From contig CASDTU010000079.1 in assembly GCA_949283775.1 (NCBI GenBank), positions 1 to 64,000 on the forward strand: a DNA stretch of 64,000 bases. Direction: 5' to 3'. The notes under the pieces were generated by a model. It saw only the letters and a list, made by a program, of their open reading frames with translations. It was not told the DNA's origin and ran no database searches. Positions 59,546-64,000 of the stretch are shown here, one piece after another. The translations under genes were made by a program, and so were the position numbers. Positions within the stretch are counted from its first letter, which is position 1, and every line of letters starts with the position of its first letter. The DNA comes from an uncultured Bacillota bacterium (GTDB taxonomy: Bacteria > Bacillota > Clostridia > Christensenellales > Borkfalkiaceae).

Positions 59546-60224
59546 ACTGAAAAATATAACGAAGAGGTTCGGCAAGAACTTTGTTTATAAAAATTTCGAT
59601 TTGACCTTGCAGGAAGGAGAGATCACCTGTGTTTGCGGCCCGAGCGGCTGCGGAAAGAGTACTTTGCTCAATATTTTGGCAAATATAACGGGATATGAAG
59701 GCACGATAACGCCTAAATATCCGTGTTCGTACATTTTCCAGCAGCCCCGCCTGGTTCCGTGCCTTACGGTTGAAGAGAATTTAAAACTCGTTTGCGGCGA
59801 TATGAGCCAATGCGAAAGTATGCTCAGGCGCGTCGGACTGGAAGATAAGCGCAAGGCATATCCGATCGAATTGTCCGGAGGACAGGCGCAGCGCGTTTCG
59901 ATCGCGCGGGCGTTTTTGCATCCTGCGGAATTGATCTTGATGGATGAGCCTTTTTCCTCTCTGGATACGGCGCTGAAAATAAAAATGATCGAGCTGTTTT
60001 GCGATTTGTGGAAGGAGCAGAGCCGCAGCGCGGTATTTGTTACGCACGACGTGGAAGAGGCGTATATGCTCGCTCAAAGGGTGATCGTGCTCCAAGACGG
60101 GCAGATTACGGCGGATTTTTGTGAAGAGAGCGCCATCCCGCGCAAATACGGAGAGAGCTCTTCGTTCAGAGAAAAAATATTGCAGGAATTGGTAAAAAGG
60201 GAAACCGTTTCCGAAAATCAATAA
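59538..60224 (+). CDS. ABC transporter ATP-binding protein (SsuB/TauB-like)
   Basis: A 228-residue ATPase. Walker A is GPSGCGKSTL, the Q-loop is SYIFQQPRLVP, the signature LSGGQAQRVSIARAF, Walker B ELILMDEPFSSLD and the switch His is in VTHDVEEAYML. Length is normal, with no extra domain. It overlaps the permease stop, so the two are translationally coupled, and it is the last gene of the operon. Confidence 0.95.
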   Translation: MIELKNITKRFGKNFVYKNFDLTLQEGEITCVCGPSGCGKSTLLNILANITGYEGTITPKYPCSYIFQQPRLVPCLTVEENLKLVCGDMSQCESMLRRVGLEDKRKAYPIELSGGQAQRVSIARAFLHPAELILMDEPFSSLDTALKIKMIELFCDLWKEQSRSAVFVTHDVEEAYMLAQRVIVLQDGQITADFCEESAIPRKYGESSSFREKILQELVKRETVSENQ

Positions 60225-60295
60225 AAACGAGAAAGAGCGTTCGGATATTGATTTTTGGGAAACGGTTTTATTTTTCAGGAACGAGGGCGGAAAAG

Positions 60296-60325
60296 TTGCT
60301 GTTTTGCATACAAATATGGTATACT
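60296..60325 (+). promoter_or_regulatory. Promoter of the HAD phosphatase gene
   Basis: TTGCTG (60296-60301), 18 bases, TATACT (60320-60325), 31 bases before the ATG. Confidence 0.55.
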
Positions 60326-60356
60326 ATAAAAAAAGGCAGAAAAAGGAAAAGCTGAC

Positions 60357-61184
60357 ATGAAAACGCTGGTTATTTCGGACTTGGACGGAACTCTTCTTAC
60401 AGCGAAAGAAAATATCTCCGCATACAGCATGGAAAATCTCAATCGAATGATCGATGCGGGGCTGCATTTTACGTATGCGACGGCCAGATCGCTCAATTCC
60501 GCGGCGAAAGCCTGCTGGGGATTGCGGCAGATCCTGCCGGTGATTTTATACAACGGAGCGCTTATAAAAGAGCCTGCGAGCGGAAATACTATTTATGAAA
60601 ATTATTTTAAGGCGGAACTGCGCCGGCAGATCTGCGCCATTTTGAAAGAGCTGAACATTTCGCCGCTCGTTTATTCCTTTAAGGAAGGGAAAGAACGCGT
60701 TTCCTGGGTTCGCGGGAGGGAAACGGACGGTATGCGCAGATATTTGTCCCGTCGATCGGGGGATTCGAGATTGAATCCCGTCGGCGATCCGCAGGATTTG
60801 GAAGGCGATGGCGTTTTTTATTATACCTTCATCGATGCGCTAAACAGCGTCGAGCGGCTGCGGAATGCGGTACAGCAGCTTACAGGAATCAGGATGATTT
60901 TTCAGCAGGAAAAGTATCAGTCCGGTTATTGGCTGGAAATCATGCCGGACAACACGACGAAGGGCGAAGCCGCGAAGGTTTTGAAGGAGCATTTAAAGGC
61001 TGAGCGGGTCGTTGTATTCGGCGATGCGCTCAACGACAGAGAGCTGTTTGAAATGGCGGACGAGCGCTATGCGGTCGGGAATGCGGAGCTCTCCTTAAAA
61101 GAGATCGCGACCGGCGTGATCGGATATTCGGAGGAAGATTCCGTGGCAAAATTTTTGATGCAGAATTTTGAACGGTATAAATAA
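60357..61184 (+). CDS. HAD-superfamily Cof-type phosphatase
   Basis: A 275-residue hydrolase with a C2 cap. Motif I is [10 protein letters not shown] (nucleophile Asp8 or 10), motif II is in YATARSLNS, the motif III lysine lies near [16 protein letters not shown], and motif IV is [16 protein letters not shown]. Substrates of this group are usually sugar phosphates or flavin/PLP phosphates. It has its own promoter and is followed nine bases later by mscL. Confidence 0.9.
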   Translation: MKTLVISDLDGTLLTAKENISAYSMENLNRMIDAGLHFTYATARSLNSAAKACWGLRQILPVILYNGALIKEPASGNTIYENYFKAELRRQICAILKELNISPLVYSFKEGKERVSWVRGRETDGMRRYLSRRSGDSRLNPVGDPQDLEGDGVFYYTFIDALNSVERLRNAVQQLTGIRMIFQQEKYQSGYWLEIMPDNTTKGEAAKVLKEHLKAERVVVFGDALNDRELFEMADERYAVGNAELSLKEIATGVIGYSEEDSVAKFLMQNFERYK

Positions 61185-61192
61185 GCGGGGAT

Positions 61193-61831
61193 ATGGCTAT
61201 GAAAAAAGAAAAGAGAGCAAAGAGTACTTTTTGGAAGGATTTTAAAGCGTTTATTTCGCGCGGCAACATCGTCGATCTTGCCGTAGCGGTCGTAGTCGGG
61301 GCCGCGTTTACCGCGATCGTCAACAGCCTGGTGAACGACATTATCAAACCGCTGATTGCGCTGCTTGTCGATGAAGATATGAGCGAGCTGATAATTGTTT
61401 TGCGGGAGGCGGTCGTCAACGAAGCGGGCGAAACGGTCAAAGAGGCCATTACCCTCAATTACGGCAATTTGATCATGGCGATCCTGACCTTTCTGATCGA
61501 TGCGTTCGTCATTTTTACGGTGCTCAGAATCGTAACGAGAGCGAAAAAGCATTTAAAAGAAGAGGGCGAAAAGTTCTTTGAAAAGCTGAAGAAAAAGGAA
61601 GAGGAACTGGAAGAAAAGACCGAAGAAGCGGAAAAAGCGCAAGCGGCCGAAACACAAACGGCGGCTTCCGCAGAAGCGCAAATCGCGGCAGAAAAGCTGC
61701 CGCAAACGGGTGAAACGGCCGAACAAGTGCTGTGCGAAATTCGGGATCTTTTGAAAAATTCTGCGCTCGCTATTCCTGCGGGCGAAAAAGCCGAGCCGCG
61801 CTCTTTTGATGCCGAAAAAGAGGAAAAATAA
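61193..61831 (+). CDS. mscL: Large-conductance mechanosensitive channel with long C-terminal extension
   Basis: A 212-residue MscL; typical proteins are 130-150. The pore helix region [40 protein letters not shown] and the second membrane segment ([20 protein letters not shown]) are standard. After the usual C-terminal helix ([20 protein letters not shown]) comes an Ala/Glu/Gln-rich stretch to residue about 165 and then a short [11 protein letters not shown] helix, as in a partial second module. It lets solutes out during hypo-osmotic shock. Confidence 0.95.
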   Translation: MAMKKEKRAKSTFWKDFKAFISRGNIVDLAVAVVVGAAFTAIVNSLVNDIIKPLIALLVDEDMSELIIVLREAVVNEAGETVKEAITLNYGNLIMAILTFLIDAFVIFTVLRIVTRAKKHLKEEGEKFFEKLKKKEEELEEKTEEAEKAQAAETQTAASAEAQIAAEKLPQTGETAEQVLCEIRDLLKNSALAIPAGEKAEPRSFDAEKEEK

Positions 61832-61899
61832 GTGAGGGCTATTGCCTGAAAAAGGGACAAATTTTATCCTGAAAATTTTAAAAAATGCCCCTCAAACAG

Positions 61900-61928
61900 T
61901 TTTGAAAAACGAAAGTTTATGGTATACT
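61900..61928 (+). promoter_or_regulatory. Promoter of the small-ORF transcript
   Basis: TTTTGA (61900-61905), 17 bases, TATACT (61923-61928). No annotated-size gene follows, only the 44-residue ORF at 62015. Confidence 0.5.
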
Positions 61929-62014
61929 AAAAGAGGAAAGGATACGTAGTATCGGTTTTACGATTTTTTCGAAAAAAAGTGCGGAAGCGCTTTTCGTCAA
62001 AAGAGGAAATTCAC

Positions 62015-62149
62015 ATGGGAAAGAGGTCTCTGCACAATTGTTTTATAGATCGGGTTCTGCGGCTGCGGGAAGCGGCGCAAAAGCTGTGCGGCGTATTGTA
62101 CCCTTTCTCAAAGAACTCGGAAAATTGTATGGAAAATTGTATAAAATAG
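62015..62149 (+). CDS. Possible 44-residue cysteine-containing small protein
   Basis: ATG at 62015 follows AGAGGAAATTCAC, a good Shine-Dalgarno with normal spacing. The frame gives a basic, helical front (SLHNCFIDRVLRLREAAQKL) with four cysteines (positions 9, 25, 38, 42). A promoter lies at 61900-61928 and a structured terminator at 62154-62209, so the unit looks self-contained. No family resemblance. The RNA itself could instead be the product. Confidence 0.4.
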   Translation: MGKRSLHNCFIDRVLRLREAAQKLCGVLYPFSKNSENCMENCIK

Positions 62150-62153
62150 AAAA

Positions 62154-62209
62154 AGGGCAGGTTCGTAAACGGCCGTGTTTTGACACGCGGGGTTCGGGCC
62201 TGCTTTCTT
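62154..62209 (+). terminator. Structured terminator of the small-ORF transcript
   Basis: GCAGG (62157-62161) plus flanking G-T pairs closes with CCTGC (62199-62203). An inner CCGTG/CACGCGG hairpin is nested, and TTTCTTT follows. Confidence 0.55.
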
Positions 62210-62218
62210 TATCGCGGT

Positions 62219-62524
62219 TTAATTGATCAATGTCTGCGGAAGGAAAAAGCCGTTTCGCAAAAGCAGTACGAGCAAGCAGACGTTGAGTGCGATCAGCAGG
62301 GGCAGCAGGAGCATCAAAAGCAGGTTGTCCGTTTTGAATTTGAGCAAGAAAAGAGCGGCGTAGGCTGCGAGCGCGCCGCCCAGAAATCCCGCTAAAAATA
62401 ATTTTCCGTACCGAAAACGGCTTGCGGCGTTGCGTTCGGTCGCCGCGCGTTTTTGTGCTTTTACCAGCATGAAGGAATAAACATTGACGGCAAGCAAATA
62501 AACAGCGAGCAGAATATACAGCAT
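62219..62524 (-). CDS. DUF1294-like small membrane protein
   Basis: A 101-residue protein with three hydrophobic segments (about residues 2-20, 42-62 and 68-90) and a basic loop (KAQKRAATERNAASRFRYGK). LFLAGFLGGALAAYAALFLL followed by KFKT and LLLPLLIALN resembles DUF1294 proteins. ATG 62524 is preferred because GGAGTCC lies just upstream; a longer frame to 62644 overlaps the divergent purE start. Function unknown. Confidence 0.7.
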   Translation of the reverse strand: MLYILLAVYLLAVNVYSFMLVKAQKRAATERNAASRFRYGKLFLAGFLGGALAAYAALFLLKFKTDNLLLMLLLPLLIALNVCLLVLLLRNGFFLPQTLIN

Positions 62525-62612
62525 AGACGGACTCCTTTTTTTAAAAGTATGCGTAAAGAGAGCTGTTTTAAACGAATAAAACAAAAAATGGTTTTGGCCG
62601 ATGGAGGTAAGT

Positions 62613-63110
62613 ATGGCAAAAGTTGCAATATTGATGGGAAGCAAGTCCGATTTCCCCGTAGTGAAGGCAGCCGTTGAGGTTTTGAAAAAATTTCAAGTCG
62701 AAACTAGCGTTCGGGTCATATCGGCACACCGCACGCCGGACGAAGCGCATAAATTTGCTGCGGATGCGGAAGCAAACGGCTATGAAGCGATCATTTGTGC
62801 CGCAGGAAAGGCGGCGCATCTCGGCGGTGTGATCGCCGCATACACGACTCTGCCCGTGATCGGGCTTCCGATCAAGACGGACATGATGGGCGGATTGGAC
62901 AGCTTATTGTCGATCGTGCAGATGCCTTCGGGGATTCCGGTTGCGACGGTCGGCGTAAACGGCGGAGAAAATGCAGGGCTTTTGGCATTGCAGATTTTGG
63001 GGATAAAATATCCGGAAATCGCTTTGAAATTAAAAGAATTCAAAAAGCAAATGGCGGAAAAAATTGCGAGCGACGATGCGGCATTGCAAGCAGAGATCGG
63101 CAATTTATAA
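62613..63110 (+). CDS. purE: N5-carboxyaminoimidazole ribonucleotide mutase
   Basis: A 165-residue class I PurE that converts N5-CAIR to CAIR in purine synthesis. The signature is ILMGSKSDFPVV, then SAHRTPDE, the catalytic-loop ICAAGKAAHLGGVIAAYTTL and PVATVGVNGGENAGLLALQI. The start is ATG 62613, five bases after GGAGG; an in-frame ATG at 62601 would overlap that site. No purine or ZTP riboswitch is visible in the 88-base gap upstream. purC follows 37 bases later. Confidence 0.96.
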   Translation: MAKVAILMGSKSDFPVVKAAVEVLKKFQVETSVRVISAHRTPDEAHKFAADAEANGYEAIICAAGKAAHLGGVIAAYTTLPVIGLPIKTDMMGGLDSLLSIVQMPSGIPVATVGVNGGENAGLLALQILGIKYPEIALKLKEFKKQMAEKIASDDAALQAEIGNL

Positions 63111-63147
63111 AAATTAAACAGGAAAAAATTTTGGAGGAATCGATAAA

Positions 63148-63855
63148 ATGGAAAAACTCGGTCAGCTGTATGAAGGAAAAGCAAAAAAGGTGTTTGCGAC
63201 GGACGATCCCGATATCGTAATCGTGGATTATAAGGATGACGCCACTGCGTTCAACGGTTTGAAAAAGGGCACGATCGCAGGGAAGGGCGTGATTAACAAC
63301 AAGATGAGCAACATGATGTTTGCGATCATGGAAAAGCACGGTATTCCTACCCACCTCGTCAAAGAGCTGTCCGATCGCGAAACGGCGGTCAAAAAAGTGC
63401 AGATCGTTCCGCTTGAAGTGATCATCCGCAATACGGCGGCAGGCAGCTTTTCGAAGCGTTACGGCGTTCCGGAAGGAAAGAAACTGCCCGTAACCGTTTT
63501 GGAATTCAGCTATAAAAATGACGAACTCGGCGATCCGCTTATTAATGACTCGCAGGCGCTGGCGATGGAACTCGCTACGCCCGAAGAAATCGATACCATC
63601 AAAAAGATGGCGCTGAAAGTCAATGAAGTGATGGTAGAGTTCTTTAAAACTTTAAATATCAACCTCATCGATTTCAAATTGGAATTCGGCCGCTATAAGG
63701 GGCAGATCGTTCTTGCGGACGAGATCTCGCCGGATACTTGCCGTTTCTGGGACATGACGACGGGCGAAAAGCTGGATAAAGACAGATTCCGCAGGGATAT
63801 GGGCGGCGTGGAGGACGCTTATAAAGAAGTGTTTGCCCGTTTGACCGGCAAATAA
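63148..63855 (+). CDS. purC: Phosphoribosylaminoimidazole-succinocarboxamide synthase
   Basis: A 235-residue SAICAR synthetase that ligates CAIR with aspartate using ATP. Family blocks are [60 protein letters not shown] and [10 protein letters not shown]. Length is normal. It continues the purE operon (GGAGG ribosome binding site). The next purine gene would lie outside the window. Confidence 0.97.
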   Translation: MEKLGQLYEGKAKKVFATDDPDIVIVDYKDDATAFNGLKKGTIAGKGVINNKMSNMMFAIMEKHGIPTHLVKELSDRETAVKKVQIVPLEVIIRNTAAGSFSKRYGVPEGKKLPVTVLEFSYKNDELGDPLINDSQALAMELATPEEIDTIKKMALKVNEVMVEFFKTLNINLIDFKLEFGRYKGQIVLADEISPDTCRFWDMTTGEKLDKDRFRRDMGGVEDAYKEVFARLTGK

Positions 63856-63879
63856 GGGTTTAAAAAACAAAATTAGTAA

Positions 63880-63915
63880 TTATGCGCGCTGAAATATCTT
63901 GGTTTTGGCGCGCTT
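63880..63915 (+). terminator. Weak hairpin after purC
   Basis: GCGCGC (63883-63888) and GCGCGC (63907-63912) can pair, followed by TTTC. The T-tract is short, so it may be only a partial terminator. The rest to 64000 shows nothing recognisable. Confidence 0.35.
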
Positions 63916-64000
63916 TCAAAGCGGGCGGAAGGAATGATTTGAATTTTTGCACATTTCGCTTTGAAAAGAGTGTATCCGTTGCGGCTCGTGCGGGAGTAAA

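Overview
The window looks like a chromosomal segment of an uncultured, probably anaerobic, gut-type Clostridia-like member of the Firmicutes (Bacillota). The clues are strong GGAGG-type ribosome binding sites, regular TTGACA/TATAAT promoters with 17-bp spacers, PyrR attenuation, T-box, THF and ZTP riboswitches, the PyrK/PyrD type 1B dihydroorotate dehydrogenase, Ddh-type diaminopimelate synthesis, a SpoVB/MurJ-like flippase, and pyruvate formate-lyase. No phage, plasmid, CRISPR array, rRNA or tRNA was recognised. Taxonomic placement below the class is not possible from the sequence alone.

Layout. 1-2.8 kb: the end of the F-type ATPase operon (atpD', atpC), a small tyrosine phosphatase and an auxin-efflux-type carrier. 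2.8-6 kb: a reverse-strand MgtE and a PLP aminotransferase. 6-9.2 kb: an A/T-rich amino-acid ABC operon whose binding protein is circularly permuted. 9.5-15.3 kb: M28 peptidase, GNAT, an amidase-like protein and the reverse-strand GGGtGRT/IscU-like pair. 15.4-25.3 kb: tyrS, yigZ, ilvE, recX, nnr, an orphan MazF, an acyl-CoA synthetase and two paralogous winged-helix/membrane proteins. 25.4-30.2 kb: uvrB-uvrA. 30.3-37 kb: DUF421/DUF4363, a THF-riboswitch-controlled FolT, a flippase, and LysM and other small proteins. 37-43.7 kb: complete pyrRBCEFKD operon. 44-49.5 kb: polysaccharide deacetylase, a T-box-controlled trpB2, galM, a phosphodiesterase and ddh. 49.9-56.7 kb: ZTP riboswitch, pflB-pflA, an aconitase-like hydratase and a zinc macrodomain. 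57.2-64 kb: an attenuated leader, a TM1266-like regulator with an ABC transporter, a HAD phosphatase, MscL, a possible 44-residue protein, purE and purC.

Themes. One-carbon, folate and purine metabolism recurs. A THF riboswitch controls folate uptake, a ZTP riboswitch controls pyruvate formate-lyase (a source of formate), and purE-purC lie at the right edge. Amino-acid status is read by a T-box in front of a stand-alone trpB2, and pyrimidine status by a PyrR hairpin and terminator in front of pyr. Two leaders (folT and 57361) place the ribosome binding site inside the 3' arm of an intrinsic terminator.

Most unusual observations: (1) the circularly permuted amino-acid binding protein at 6445-7290; (2) an 18-bp dispersed motif with a TATGTCAGACATA palindrome, five copies, all in the same orientation; (3) about eleven unrelated short tandem-repeat arrays in intergenic DNA, one of which multiplies the 3' arm of the pyr terminator; (4) an attenuated leader of unrecognised class at 57244-57360; (5) a 115-residue tandem duplication of the MgtE N domain; (6) a promoter-RBS-ORF-terminator unit for a possible 44-residue protein at 61900-62209. 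All calls are from reading the sequence; no database search was run.
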